Below, piece by piece: positions 52,588-61,570 of a stretch of DNA of 64,000 bases (its first letter is position 1; every line of letters begins with the position of its first letter). This stretch comes from Pseudovibrio zosterae (lineage in GTDB: Bacteria; Pseudomonadota; Alphaproteobacteria; Rhizobiales; Stappiaceae). The stretch is taken from assembly GCF_033843645.1 (NCBI RefSeq), contig NZ_JAWXVZ010000003.1:1-64000 (forward strand), given 5' to 3'. The notes beneath the pieces were generated by a model. That model was not told where the DNA came from and did no database searches. It saw only the letters and a list, made by a program, of their open reading frames with translations. The position numbers and the translations under genes were made by a program.

Positions 52588-53400
52588 CTACAAATTCATT
52601 GAAATCTCAGCACTGTGGGCAATCTGGCGTGCTGTCTCCTGCAGCGGTGCCAGATAGGTCGCCACCATCTGGTCCAGATTGGTAATCCCGGTGGTGCTGG
52701 TAATGGACATGGCGCCAATGGGTTCGCCGCGCCGTCCGAGTATGGGCACGGCAATGCAGATGATGGTCGGCTCATGCTCCTCATCGTCAAAGGCGTAGCC
52801 CCGCTGGCGAATGACGGACAGGTTGTCCCTCAGCATTTGCGGAGTCACCAGTGTTTTCGCCGTATGCTTTTGAAAAGACTGCGCCGCAATCGCGTGGTCC
52901 AACTGTGCGTCGGGCAGGAAGGCCAGCATCGCCTTGCCAACGCCGGTGCAGTAAGCCGGGCCGATCTTGCCGGGGCTGGAATACATCTGCACGGAGCGGG
53001 CGGGCAGGCGCTTGTCCACGTAAAGCACCTGGTAATTGTCGAGCACAGCCAGGTGAATGGTTTCGCTCACCTTGGCGCTCAGAATGTCGAGGGCGTCACT
53101 GGCTGCGCCCGCCAAGCTGGTGTTTGCCCACGCAGAGTGCGCAAGGCGCATCAGTCGAAAGCCCACGCGATAGGTGTGCTGCTCCGAATCGTAAGAGAGC
53201 ATGCCCTCGTTGGTCAGTTGCCGAAGCATTCTGTGCAAGGTGGCGCGCGATAGCGGAACACTGCTCAAAAGCTCGACGAAACGGGGTGGGTGGTCCGCCG
53301 CAGCGACCGCGTCCAGCACCGCCAGCGCTTTCGAGATCGGGCTGGAAAGATCAACTTCCTGAGGGACTTGCGTGTCTGGTTCTATATTTTTCATGGTCAT
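52588..53400 (-). CDS. IclR-family transcriptional regulator
   Basis: A 270-residue regulator with an N-terminal winged helix (about residues 20-85; SKALAVLDAVAA...PLSRATLHRMLRQLTNEGML) and a C-terminal effector domain (about 100-260; GKAMLAFLP, EEHEPTIICIAVPILGRRGEPIGAMSI). It is divergent from the sugar-binding protein gene and almost certainly controls the galactoside island. A candidate operator with IclR-like palindromy is in the shared intergenic region. Galactose, galactonate or KDGal are reasonable effectors but this is inference. Confidence 0.9.
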   Translation of the reverse strand: MTMKNIEPDTQVPQEVDLSSPISKALAVLDAVAAADHPPRFVELLSSVPLSRATLHRMLRQLTNEGMLSYDSEQHTYRVGFRLMRLAHSAWANTSLAGAASDALDILSAKVSETIHLAVLDNYQVLYVDKRLPARSVQMYSSPGKIGPAYCTGVGKAMLAFLPDAQLDHAIAAQSFQKHTAKTLVTPQMLRDNLSVIRQRGYAFDDEEHEPTIICIAVPILGRRGEPIGAMSITSTTGITNLDQMVATYLAPLQETARQIAHSAEISMNL

Positions 53401-53465
53401 TGGCTTTCCACTCCCAAATGGAAAACCCTCCTCCCGTGTAGCAAAGGCCAGTCTTCACCTGTTGG

Positions 53466-53529
53466 TTGACAATTATGCATTTCTGGCTTTTAATTTCAAT
53501 TGATAAAACGCAGTTCCATTGAATGAAAC
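53466..53529 (+). promoter_or_regulatory. Promoter and candidate IclR operator of the galactoside operon
   Basis: TTGACA (53466-53471) and TTTAAT (53489-53494) are spaced 17 bp, a good sigma-70-type promoter. Just downstream, 53513-53529 reads GTTCCATT-G-AATGAAAC, with 7 of 8 arm positions matching, a palindrome of IclR type. It sits between the predicted start site and the GTG start at 53564, where a repressor would block transcription. Confidence 0.6.
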
Positions 53530-53563
53530 AGTTTTATCCTTATCACTCAAGGGAGGTTGTGCA

Positions 53564-54799
53564 GTGATTAGTAGTTTTAAATCCGCGCTTATTGGTGCAG
53601 TGGCAGGCGTTGCTTTTGCTTCATCCGCTCTGGCGGGCGAGCTGGTCATCAATCTTGATCAGGGCGATCCGGCACCAAAAAAAGCTTTTGAAGAAATGAT
53701 TGCAGGCTTCAAGGCCGAAAATCCTGATGTTGAAGTCATCGTCAACTTCATGGACAAGGAAGGCTACAAGACTTCCATCCGAAACTTCCTGACCGCAGAC
53801 GCACCGGATCTGGCAACCTGGTATGCCGGTAACCGTATGGCACCGTTCGTGGAGGCGGGCCTGTTTGAAGATGTGACCGATGTTTGGGAAGAGCACGGTC
53901 TCAACGAAACGCTTAGCTCCGCAGCGGCCTCCATGACCATCGATGGCAAGAAGTGGGGCGTGCCTTTCACCTACTATCAGTGGGGCATTTACTACCGCAA
54001 AGACATCTTCGCCGATCTGGGAATTGAAACGCCAGAGACCTGGGAAGAGCTTCTGGCCGCATCTGCCAAGCTGAAGGAAAACGGCATCACGCCATTCACC
54101 ATTGGCACCAAGGCCCTTTGGCCAACCGGTGGCTGGTTCGACTACATGAACCTGCGCGTCAACGGTTACGAGTTCCACATGGACCTCACATCCGGCAAGG
54201 TGCCTTACACCGATGAGCGCGTGCGCGCCACATTCGACAAATGGGCAGAGCTGGTAGAGCCCGGTTACTTCATCGACAACCACGCAGCGTTGGACTGGCA
54301 GGATGCGGTTCCGCCGCTCGTGCAGGGCAAGGCCGCCATGTATCTGATGGGCAACTTTGCGGTAGACGTGTTCAAGAGCGGTGGTTTGTCAGAAGACCAG
54401 ATCGGCTACATGCAGTTCCCGGTCATCGACCCGTCCATCCCAATGGCTGAAGAAGCCCCAACGGACACCATCCACATTCCATCCGGCGCAAAGAACAAGG
54501 AAGACGCCCGTAAATTCCTTGCCTACATGGCCCGCGCAGACGTTCAGACCAAGTTGAACGAAACCCTCGGCCAGCTGCCAGTCAACTCAAAGGCAACCCG
54601 CCCGGCAGACCCGATCCTTGCTCAGGGCTTCAACGTTTTGTCTGAAGCTTACGCACTGGCGCAGTTCTACGACCGCGATGTGCCTGCGCAAATGGCGAAG
54701 GCTGGCATGGAAGGCTTCCAGGAGTTCATGGTCAAGCCAGAACGCGTTGATCGCATCCTCAAGCGCCTCGATAAGGTGCGTGAGCGCGTCTACGACTAA
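53564..54799 (+). CDS. Extracellular sugar-binding protein of ABC importer
   Basis: Family 1 (CUT1, MalE-like) solute-binding protein that captures the galactoside in the periplasm, 411 residues. The signal peptide is residues 1-24 (ALIGAVAGVAFASSALAG). KWGVPFTYYQWGIYYRKDIFADLGIETPETWEE is a typical sugar-clamp region split as WGVPFTYYQWG and YYRKDIFADLG. The GTG at 53564 is preferred, with GGGAGG 7 nt upstream; a longer frame starts inside the operator. It is followed by a strong hairpin, then two permeases. Confidence 0.93.
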   Translation: MISSFKSALIGAVAGVAFASSALAGELVINLDQGDPAPKKAFEEMIAGFKAENPDVEVIVNFMDKEGYKTSIRNFLTADAPDLATWYAGNRMAPFVEAGLFEDVTDVWEEHGLNETLSSAAASMTIDGKKWGVPFTYYQWGIYYRKDIFADLGIETPETWEELLAASAKLKENGITPFTIGTKALWPTGGWFDYMNLRVNGYEFHMDLTSGKVPYTDERVRATFDKWAELVEPGYFIDNHAALDWQDAVPPLVQGKAAMYLMGNFAVDVFKSGGLSEDQIGYMQFPVIDPSIPMAEEAPTDTIHIPSGAKNKEDARKFLAYMARADVQTKLNETLGQLPVNSKATRPADPILAQGFNVLSEAYALAQFYDRDVPAQMAKAGMEGFQEFMVKPERVDRILKRLDKVRERVYD

Positions 54800-54814
54800 C
54801 ATGCTCTGAGTGAT

Positions 54815-54848
54815 GGCCCGGACCGGCTCTTGCGGACCGGTCTGGGCC
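54815..54848 (+). promoter_or_regulatory. Stable hairpin after the sugar-binding protein gene
   Basis: A 12-bp stem (GGCCCGGACCGG/CCGGTCTGGGCC, one G-T pair) with a 10-nt loop and no T-run. Like the REP elements after malE, it probably protects the upstream mRNA so the binding protein is made in excess of the permeases. Confidence 0.65.
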
Positions 54849-54920
54849 CTCATGTCCAGCCTGACACGGCGGGGAGGCTGCCGTGGCAATGGCCTTTCAA
54901 TTCATCTCAGGGATAAGCCG

Positions 54921-55877
54921 ATGAGTGACTCCATACTGTCGCCAAATGTCGAACGCACCGCGGGCGGCAACGCCCAAGCTGCATCCACGACAACCCGGTG
55001 GCTGGTAAACCAACGCCGACTAGCTCCCCTTTTGTTTCTGGCGCCCGGCGCCTTGATGTTCATCATTTATGTGATCGCGCCCATCGCTCAATCCATCTGG
55101 GTCAGCTTTTACGAGTGGGACGGCATCGGCGCGAAGACCTTCATTGGGCTTGCAAACTACGTTGAGCTTTTGGATGACGAAGCCTTTTACGTCTCCTTGA
55201 AGAACAATGTGATCTGGCTGGTCATGTACATGCTGGCAGTGCCCGCCGGTCTGTTGATGGCAATTTTCCTCAATCAGACCATCACCGGCATTCGCATCTA
55301 CAAGTCTTTGTTCTTCTTTCCCTTTGTGATTTCTCAGATCGTGGTCGGTCTGATCTTCTCATGGTTCTACGCGCCAAACTTCGGCCTCTTCACCCAGCTT
55401 CTGTCATTTCTGGGGTTCGGGGATGTCGCCGTTCTTGCTGACGAAACCTATGTCACCTACGGCATCATCATCGCTGGTCTGTGGCCGCAAATCGCCTACT
55501 GCATGATCTTGTACCTCACGGGTCTCAATAACGTATCGCCCGATCAGATCGAGGCCGCCCGGCTCGATGGGGCCAAGGGCTGGAAGATGCTCTGGTACGT
55601 GATTATTCCTCAGCTCCGCCCTGCGACTTTCATTGCCGTTGTCGTGACGGTGATCGGCGCGCTGCGGTCGTTCGACCTTGTCTCCATCATGACCGACGGC
55701 GGACCGTGGGGCTCAAGCCGTGTGCTTTCCTTCTACATGTATGAGCAGGCGCTTTCCGAATACGGCTTCCGTATGGGCTACGGTGCCTCAATTGCGGTTG
55801 TCCTGTTCGCAATCATGATGGTCTTCATTTCAATCTTCATCGTTCGGATGCTGAAAGACGAAAGGGAGGGCTACTGA
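54921..55877 (+). CDS. Sugar ABC transporter permease (MalF/UgpA-like)
   Basis: First membrane subunit of the CUT1 sugar importer, 318 residues, six predicted helices. The helix LFLAPGALMFIIYVIAPIAQS is the usual first span and the EAA loop is present as EAARLDGAKGWKMLWYVIIPQLRP, which contacts the MalK-like ATPase. The ATG at 54921 with AGGGA upstream gives a normal length; an earlier in-frame ATG at 54810 runs through the hairpin and is rejected. Next permease follows after 1 nt. Confidence 0.92.
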   Translation: MSDSILSPNVERTAGGNAQAASTTTRWLVNQRRLAPLLFLAPGALMFIIYVIAPIAQSIWVSFYEWDGIGAKTFIGLANYVELLDDEAFYVSLKNNVIWLVMYMLAVPAGLLMAIFLNQTITGIRIYKSLFFFPFVISQIVVGLIFSWFYAPNFGLFTQLLSFLGFGDVAVLADETYVTYGIIIAGLWPQIAYCMILYLTGLNNVSPDQIEAARLDGAKGWKMLWYVIIPQLRPATFIAVVVTVIGALRSFDLVSIMTDGGPWGSSRVLSFYMYEQALSEYGFRMGYGASIAVVLFAIMMVFISIFIVRMLKDEREGY

Positions 55878-55878
55878 T

Positions 55879-56727
55879 ATGTTCCCGACACCTGTCGAAA
55901 AAATCGCCGCTCCCTGGCGTTGGGGCTACAAGGTCGCCGTGCCGATCGTCCTGATCCTCTGGCTCCTGCCGCTCCTCGGCGTCATGATGACCTCCATTCG
56001 CCCTGCATCTGACTTGGCGCAGGGCAACTACTTCGGCGTGCCCTCGACCATTGCGCTGGGCAACTATCTGGAAGTGTTCGCCAACACTCCCATGGGCACC
56101 TACATCTGGAACTCCTTCAAGGTGACCATTCCAACCGTTATCGGTGCCGTGGCCTTGTCTTGTCTCACCGGGTTTGCGCTGGCGGTCTACAAGTTCAAGT
56201 CCAACCTGCTGGTGTTCTTCATGTTCGTGGCAGGCAACTTCGTGCCTTTTCAGATCCTGATGGTGCCCGTGCGCGATCTCACGTTGAACATGGGCCTCTA
56301 TGACACCAGCATGGGCCTTGTCCTGTTCCACATTGCGTTTCAGACCGGATTCTGTACCTTGTTCATGCGAAACTTCATCAAGGCTCTGCCATTTGAGCTC
56401 ATTGAAGCTGCCCGCGTAGAAGGTGTTTCCGAGCTGAAGATCTTCTGGTTCATCGTCTTGCCGCTCATGCGGCCTGCCATTGCGGCCTTGTCGGTTCTGA
56501 TCTTCACCTTCATCTGGAACGACTATTTCTGGGCAACCGTTCTGGTTCAGGGCAGCCACGCTTTGCCGGTCACCGCTGGTATCTTCTCGCTGAATGGTCA
56601 GTGGGTCGCTCAGTGGCAGCTGGTGTCTGCAGGCTCCATCGTTGCGGCCATGCCTCCTGTCATCATGTTCTTCCTGATGCAGAAGCATTTCATAGCGGGT
56701 CTCACGCTCGGCGCGACAAAGGGCTGA
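55879..56727 (+). CDS. Sugar ABC transporter permease (MalG/UgpE-like)
   Basis: Second membrane subunit, 282 residues with six helices. The EAA loop reads EAARVEGVSELKIFWFIVLPLMRP, and the C-terminal tail GLTLGATKG is the MalG-type ending. GGGAGGG lies 8 nt upstream of the ATG. It is directly followed by the alpha-galactosidase gene, so substrate is probably an alpha- or beta-galactoside. Confidence 0.92.
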   Translation: MFPTPVEKIAAPWRWGYKVAVPIVLILWLLPLLGVMMTSIRPASDLAQGNYFGVPSTIALGNYLEVFANTPMGTYIWNSFKVTIPTVIGAVALSCLTGFALAVYKFKSNLLVFFMFVAGNFVPFQILMVPVRDLTLNMGLYDTSMGLVLFHIAFQTGFCTLFMRNFIKALPFELIEAARVEGVSELKIFWFIVLPLMRPAIAALSVLIFTFIWNDYFWATVLVQGSHALPVTAGIFSLNGQWVAQWQLVSAGSIVAAMPPVIMFFLMQKHFIAGLTLGATKG

Positions 56728-56764
56728 TCCTGCAATGGCAACCTTCGAACACGAGGAGAAAAAC

Positions 56765-58933
56765 ATGGAAACGGGCGAAGCTGGTGCGCGCTGCTGGCGT
56801 CTCGACGGGGCAGGGCAGACCATGGTGTTTGCCGCCTATGAGGACCGTGTTCCCGCCTTGATCTATATGGGCGAAGCGTTGCCGCTCCACGAAAATCTGG
56901 AGGCGCTGGCGGCCAGCCTGCGCCCCCCCGTCGGGCAGGTGATGCTCGACGAACCGTTGGACCTGACCTTGACCCCCGAAGCCGGCCGCGCCACGCCAGG
57001 CCACCCGGGCATTCGCGGCGACAGCCATCAGGGACAGAACTGGCACACTCAGTTCCGCTTGACGTCCGTACTCACGTCAACCTCACAGGCGGTCGAGTTT
57101 GAGCTTTCCGACAGCACCGTCGGGCTCACCCTCAACATCCATGTGACCCTTGATCCCGAAACGGGCGTTGCTGCTTTCCGGCAGAAACTCACAAACTCCG
57201 GGGGGCGTCCCTATGCGGTGGACTGGTTGAATGCTGCCTGCGTTCCAGTGCCTCAACATCTAGTCCAGCATCTCAGTTTTGAGGGCCGTTGGTGCAACGA
57301 GTTCCGCGAGCAGCGTGCTGACTGGCAAAAGGGCATCTATGCCCGCGAATGCCGCCTTGGTCGCACCTCCCATGAACACTTTCCCGGTTTTGTGGCGCTC
57401 AGCGCCAACGCCAATGACCTGGAAGGGCAGGCACTTGCCTTTCATCTGGGGTGGAGCGGCAACTACCGCATGGTCGCACAGGAACTGCCAGATGGCCGCC
57501 GGTCCGTTCAATATGGGGCCCTGCTGGAGATGGGCGAAGTCATGCTCTCCTCCGGTGAGAGCTATGAAACGCCGGTGCTCTATGTTGCTCAGTCCTCCCA
57601 GGGGCTCTCTGGCATTCGTCAACGCTTCCACGCGTTCTTGAGATCGCAGATCCTGCAAGTTCCTGAGTGGTACAAGTCTCGCCCGGTTCACTACAACTGC
57701 TGGGAGGCGGTCTATTTTGACCACTCCGTGGAAAAGCTTTCCGCCTTGGCAGAGAAAGCAGCCGATGCAGGCGCGGAACTGTTTGTTCTGGATGATGGCT
57801 GGTTCGGCAAGAGAGACGACGACACGTCTTCCCTCGGCGATTGGTTTGTTGATGAGAACAAGTATCCTCACGGGCTTACTCCTCTCATCAATCACGTAAA
57901 GTCTCGCGGTCTACGTTTTGGCATCTGGTTCGAGCCGGAGATGATCAACGAAGATTCAGAGCTTTATCGCGCCCACCCGGACTGGATCCTTCACGCTGAG
58001 GGCCGAGACCGCATGCTGGGTCGCAATCAGCTGGTGTTGGACCTCACCCGTTCCGAGGTTCAGGAATACCTGTTTGAGCGCATCCACGAGATCTTGTCGA
58101 ACAATGCCATCGACTACATCAAGTGGGATATGAACCGCAGTATCGTATTGCCTGCGGATCAGTTCGGGCGACCGGCCAGCAATGCCTACGTGCAGGCGCT
58201 CTACAGTCTGCTTGGCCGTTTGCGCAAGGCCCACCCGGATGTCGTCATCGAGAGCTGCTCCTCCGGCGGAGGGCGGATCGACTATGAAATCTTGAAGTAC
58301 ACCCAACGTGTCTGGCTGTCTGACTCCAACGACGCCCGCGAACGCTGGCGCATGCAGGCCGCCGCAAGTCTGTTTCTCCCGCCAGAAGTCATGGGCTCTC
58401 ATGTGGGGCCAGACGAGTGCCACACCTCCGGCCGCCGCCTCTCCATGAACTATCGTGGGGCTGTCGCCGCGAGTTGCCACATGGGCTATGAGGCGGACCT
58501 GACAGTCCTCGGCGAAAAGGACCTGTCTGAGCTGAAAGGCTGGAGTGCGTTCTACAAGAAACACCGTAAAATTATGCATGACGCGCACATCTACGTACAT
58601 ACCACGTCATCCCAAGATGTAATTGCCATGCAAATGGTGTCCAGAGATCAGGACCAGTTCCTGCTGTTCGTGGGGCAACAGTCCGTACCAGCATCCTCCT
58701 CCACATCGGCCCTGCGTCTGACCGGTCTGGCAGAGGACCAGAGCTACACCGTTTCGGCGCTGAATCCTGAAGGCATTTCAGTAACGGCGAACCGCGTTCT
58801 GGCGGGCGTCGATTGGCGCGAGCAAAGCCTGACGCTCTCTGGCGCTTCACTCATGCGGGCAGGCGTTGCGCTGCCGATCCAATTTCCGGAGACCATGCTG
58901 GTCTTCGAGGGCCGCGCGGAGAGGGACCGCTGA
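56765..58933 (+). CDS. Alpha-galactosidase, GH36
   Basis: Cytoplasmic enzyme hydrolysing alpha-galactosides such as melibiose or raffinose, releasing galactose. It has 722 residues, the normal length for GH36: an N-terminal beta-sandwich, a (beta/alpha)8 barrel in the middle and a C-terminal beta domain. The nucleophile is the Asp in YIKWDMNRS and the acid/base is in WLSDSNDARER; ELFVLDDGWFGKRDDD and CSSGGGRIDYE are further family motifs. The ATG at 56765 has GAGGAG 6 nt upstream and is preferred over 56735. No signal peptide. Transport before hydrolysis is thus implied. Confidence 0.94.
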   Translation: METGEAGARCWRLDGAGQTMVFAAYEDRVPALIYMGEALPLHENLEALAASLRPPVGQVMLDEPLDLTLTPEAGRATPGHPGIRGDSHQGQNWHTQFRLTSVLTSTSQAVEFELSDSTVGLTLNIHVTLDPETGVAAFRQKLTNSGGRPYAVDWLNAACVPVPQHLVQHLSFEGRWCNEFREQRADWQKGIYARECRLGRTSHEHFPGFVALSANANDLEGQALAFHLGWSGNYRMVAQELPDGRRSVQYGALLEMGEVMLSSGESYETPVLYVAQSSQGLSGIRQRFHAFLRSQILQVPEWYKSRPVHYNCWEAVYFDHSVEKLSALAEKAADAGAELFVLDDGWFGKRDDDTSSLGDWFVDENKYPHGLTPLINHVKSRGLRFGIWFEPEMINEDSELYRAHPDWILHAEGRDRMLGRNQLVLDLTRSEVQEYLFERIHEILSNNAIDYIKWDMNRSIVLPADQFGRPASNAYVQALYSLLGRLRKAHPDVVIESCSSGGGRIDYEILKYTQRVWLSDSNDARERWRMQAAASLFLPPEVMGSHVGPDECHTSGRRLSMNYRGAVAASCHMGYEADLTVLGEKDLSELKGWSAFYKKHRKIMHDAHIYVHTTSSQDVIAMQMVSRDQDQFLLFVGQQSVPASSSTSALRLTGLAEDQSYTVSALNPEGISVTANRVLAGVDWREQSLTLSGASLMRAGVALPIQFPETMLVFEGRAERDR

Positions 58934-58981
58934 CCTGCATGCACTTCTACCCACCAATAAGAAACTGAAAGACCCGTTCTC

Positions 58982-59104
58982 ATGCTTCCACAATCACTCG
59001 GCGAAAAATTAGAGGGCGCGGCTGAGCCAGTCCTGCCTGTCGCCGGCGGGGCAGATCGCAGCATGCAAGTTCATGGGTCGATCCTCGACGGAGGCTTTGT
59101 CTGA
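58982..59104 (+). pseudogene. 40-codon ORF, possible remnant of an SDR dehydrogenase
   Basis: The ORF MLPQSLGEKLEGAAEPVLPV... ends HGSILDGGFV and its stop overlaps the dgoK ATG (TGATG). The end resembles the C-terminus of short-chain dehydrogenases, which typically close with G-x-DGG after an alanine-rich helix. A galactose 1-dehydrogenase of this family would be expected here. There is no ribosome-binding site and no catalytic part, so if related it is a remnant. Alternatively it is a chance frame that couples dgoK translation. Confidence 0.3.
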
Positions 59105-60057
59105 TGGCCGATACCCCTCTCAAACTGGCGGCAAGCAACGGCGACTGGATCGCCGTTGACTGGGGAACCAGCAGCCTGCGCGCTTGGTACGTTCAATCTG
59201 ACGGTTTTATTCAAACCAACGCAAAATCAACGCAAGGTGCGGGCACCCTTTCCAGCGATGCTTTCGAGGGGGTGCTGCTGGGCCTCATCGACCCGTGGCT
59301 TGAGGGGGATAAGTCGCCCCTGCCCATTTTGATTTGCGGTATGGCAGGCAGTCGGCAAGGCTGGAAAGAGGCTGCGTACGTTGAGCTGCCAACACCATTC
59401 TCTGCCCTTGCTGAGCAGCTTGTGGAGGTTCCGGTCAAAGACCCGCGCATCCGCCCGTTCATCGTGCCAGGGGTCTGCCAGAACAACGAGTTTGGCCCGG
59501 ACGTCATTCGCGGTGAAGAGACCTTGCTTCTTGGCGTCTTGGACGAGATGGAAACAGGCCGCCACATCTTTTGCTTGCCGGGCACGCACAGCAAATGGGT
59601 TCACACCGAAGACCAGCGGATTCTCCAGTCCCGTACGTTCCTGACTGGCGAACTCTTTGCTCTTGTCGTGAAGCATTCCATGCTGCGCCACTCTCTGGAT
59701 GGTTCTGAAGGGGCCGAGCCCACACATTTTGCCAAAGGGGTGCGCGACGTTCATTCCGGCGCGGCACAGTTCTTGTCCGCCCTGTTCCCGGTCCGGGCAG
59801 CACAGTTGTTGAACGGCACCGATCCCAAGGCCGCCTATGCCTATCTTTCCGGCGTTACCATCGCCACGGAACTAAAAGAGCTGGCCGCCTCTGGCGGGGT
59901 TTCTCCGGGGGATCTGGTTGAAATCATTGGTAGTTCTTCGCTCGTGAAATGCTATGCGAGCGCCATGCGCATCTTCGGTATAGAGACACGGGTCCATGAT
60001 GGCGACGTGGCCGCGCTGAAGGGGCTCTCCATCATTAGAAAGGAATCTGGGGTATGA
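59104..60057 (+). CDS. dgoK: 2-dehydro-3-deoxygalactonokinase
   Basis: Phosphorylates 2-keto-3-deoxygalactonate in the De Ley-Doudoroff pathway of galactose breakdown. It has 317 residues. WIAVDWGTSSLRAW is the ATP/substrate motif of the family, FIVPGVCQNNEFGPDVIRGEE with CLPGTHSKWV are further family blocks, and EIIGSSSLVKCYASAM is the C-terminal signature. The ATG is overlapped by the stop of a 40-codon ORF. Its own stop overlaps the next start (ATGA). Confidence 0.93.
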   Translation: MADTPLKLAASNGDWIAVDWGTSSLRAWYVQSDGFIQTNAKSTQGAGTLSSDAFEGVLLGLIDPWLEGDKSPLPILICGMAGSRQGWKEAAYVELPTPFSALAEQLVEVPVKDPRIRPFIVPGVCQNNEFGPDVIRGEETLLLGVLDEMETGRHIFCLPGTHSKWVHTEDQRILQSRTFLTGELFALVVKHSMLRHSLDGSEGAEPTHFAKGVRDVHSGAAQFLSALFPVRAAQLLNGTDPKAAYAYLSGVTIATELKELAASGGVSPGDLVEIIGSSSLVKCYASAMRIFGIETRVHDGDVAALKGLSIIRKESGV

Positions 60058-60689
60058 CCTCATCTCCAACTGATCACGCACGTAACATCATCGCAATTCT
60101 GCGCGGCATTACGCCGGATGAGGCTGAAGCCGTTGTTGAGGTGATTGTAGCCGCAGGCATCACGCAGATTGAAGTGCCACTCAACTCCCCCGAAGCACTC
60201 AAGAGCATCAGCCTCATGAAGGCCAAGGTTGGCCACAAGGCGAGCATTGGAGCGGGCACTGTCCTCACCGCAGACGATGTTCAGGCGGTTCGCAGCGTCG
60301 GCGGCGAGTTTATTGTCTCGCCAAACATGGACAAGGAGGTCATCCTGGCCACCAAGCGGGCCGGAATGATGTCCTGTCCGGGCGTCTTTACCCCAACCGA
60401 ATGCTTTGAGGCCGTCAAACATGGCGCGGATATCTTGAAGATATTCCCCGCCTTCATCATGGGCCCTGCAGGCATCAAGGCCATGAATGCAGTCCTGCCG
60501 AAGGACAAGCCGGTCTATGCCGTGGGCGGCGTGGGCGCGAAGGACTTTGCTGACTATGCCGCAGCGGGCTGTGCGGGCTTTGGCCTCGGTGCCAACATCT
60601 ACAAGCCCGGTGATACCGTCGCAGAGGTTGCCGCAAATGCTCAAGAAATGGTGGCTGCCTATGATGCCCTTCAGGAGCGTGGTGCTTGA
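60054..60689 (+). CDS. dgoA: 2-dehydro-3-deoxy-6-phosphogalactonate aldolase
   Basis: Splits KDPGal into pyruvate and glyceraldehyde 3-phosphate. It has 211 residues with a class I aldolase (beta/alpha)8 barrel. Schiff-base Lys is K129 in ILKIFPA, with E40 (IEVPLNSP) as general acid/base and R17 (ILRGI) for phosphate. KDPG and KDPGal aldolases are alike; the dgoK neighbour decides for KDPGal. Translationally coupled on both sides (ATGA, TGATG). Confidence 0.93.
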   Translation: MTSSPTDHARNIIAILRGITPDEAEAVVEVIVAAGITQIEVPLNSPEALKSISLMKAKVGHKASIGAGTVLTADDVQAVRSVGGEFIVSPNMDKEVILATKRAGMMSCPGVFTPTECFEAVKHGADILKIFPAFIMGPAGIKAMNAVLPKDKPVYAVGGVGAKDFADYAAAGCAGFGLGANIYKPGDTVAEVAANAQEMVAAYDALQERGA

Positions 60690-61570
60690 TGTCTGATCCC
60701 TTTGTTTTTTCAAAGGTTCTTTGCTCTTTAGGGGAAGGGCCTCTATGGTCGCCTGAACACCGCTGCCTGTTCTGGGTCGACATCGATAATCAGCGTGTGC
60801 TGCAACAGGGTGAAGCCGATGCCGACACCCGCATTTATGAGTTTGACCATCCTGTCTCAGCCTTCGCCCGCGAACCCGGCGAAAGCCTCATCGTGTCAAC
60901 GTCTCGCGGTGTTCATCGCTGGCAGGTGGGAAGCGCTGCGCTGGACCTTGTTCACCCGGTGGAGGGGGATAACCCTGTCACCCGGTCCAACGATGGCCGA
61001 ACAGATCGTCTGGGCGGCTTTTGGATCAGCACCATGGGCTACAACGCGGAAAAGGAGGCGGGCAGCCTCTATCGCTTCGGCGTAAGCGGCCTTCAGTTGA
61101 TCAAAGACAAGATCTCCATTCCGAACTCCATTTGCTTCTCTCCGCAAGGAGAGTGGGCGTACTTTTCCGATACTCCATCCGGCTGCATCATTCGCTGGCC
61201 GCTGGACAAGGCAACCGGCCTGCCAGCGGGTGAGCCGGAGCTGTTTGTTGACATCAGCGCCACCGGTTTTGGTCCGGATGGCTCCGTGGTGGATGCGGAA
61301 GGACATCTATGGAATGCCCAGTGGGGCGGGGCGCGCGTGGTCCGCTATCGTCCTGATGGAACACAAGAACGCGTCATCGAACTGCCGGTAAGCCAGCCAA
61401 GTTGCCCCGCCTTCGGAGGTGCGGATGGCAAGACGCTTTTCATCACCACAGCGCGTCAGGACCTGAGCGAAGAGCAACTCGCCCGCGAGCCGCTGGCTGG
61501 CGCCACCTTTGCTGTGAAGCTTGAAATTGAGGGGCTTTTTGATCCCGTCATTGAGAGGATAACTGCATGA
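60689..61570 (+). CDS. SMP-30/gluconolactonase-family lactonase
   Basis: Hydrolyses a sugar lactone, in this context probably galactono-lactone to galactonate. It has 293 residues in a six-bladed beta-propeller. Metal ligands of the family are seen: Glu in LGEGPLW, Asn in SNDGRTD/PNSICFS and Asp in FGPDGSVVDAEGHLW. The ATG at 60689 overlaps the dgoA stop (TGATG). Next gene overlaps by ATGA. Confidence 0.9.
   Translation: MSDPFVFSKVLCSLGEGPLWSPEHRCLFWVDIDNQRVLQQGEADADTRIYEFDHPVSAFAREPGESLIVSTSRGVHRWQVGSAALDLVHPVEGDNPVTRSNDGRTDRLGGFWISTMGYNAEKEAGSLYRFGVSGLQLIKDKISIPNSICFSPQGEWAYFSDTPSGCIIRWPLDKATGLPAGEPELFVDISATGFGPDGSVVDAEGHLWNAQWGGARVVRYRPDGTQERVIELPVSQPSCPAFGGADGKTLFITTARQDLSEEQLAREPLAGATFAVKLEIEGLFDPVIERITA

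Noticed and set aside
55837..56823. 328-codon open frame on the minus strand
   Set aside because: Lies opposite the well-supported MalG-like permease gene and is extremely rich in His, Glu and Gln, typical of an antisense frame of a membrane protein.
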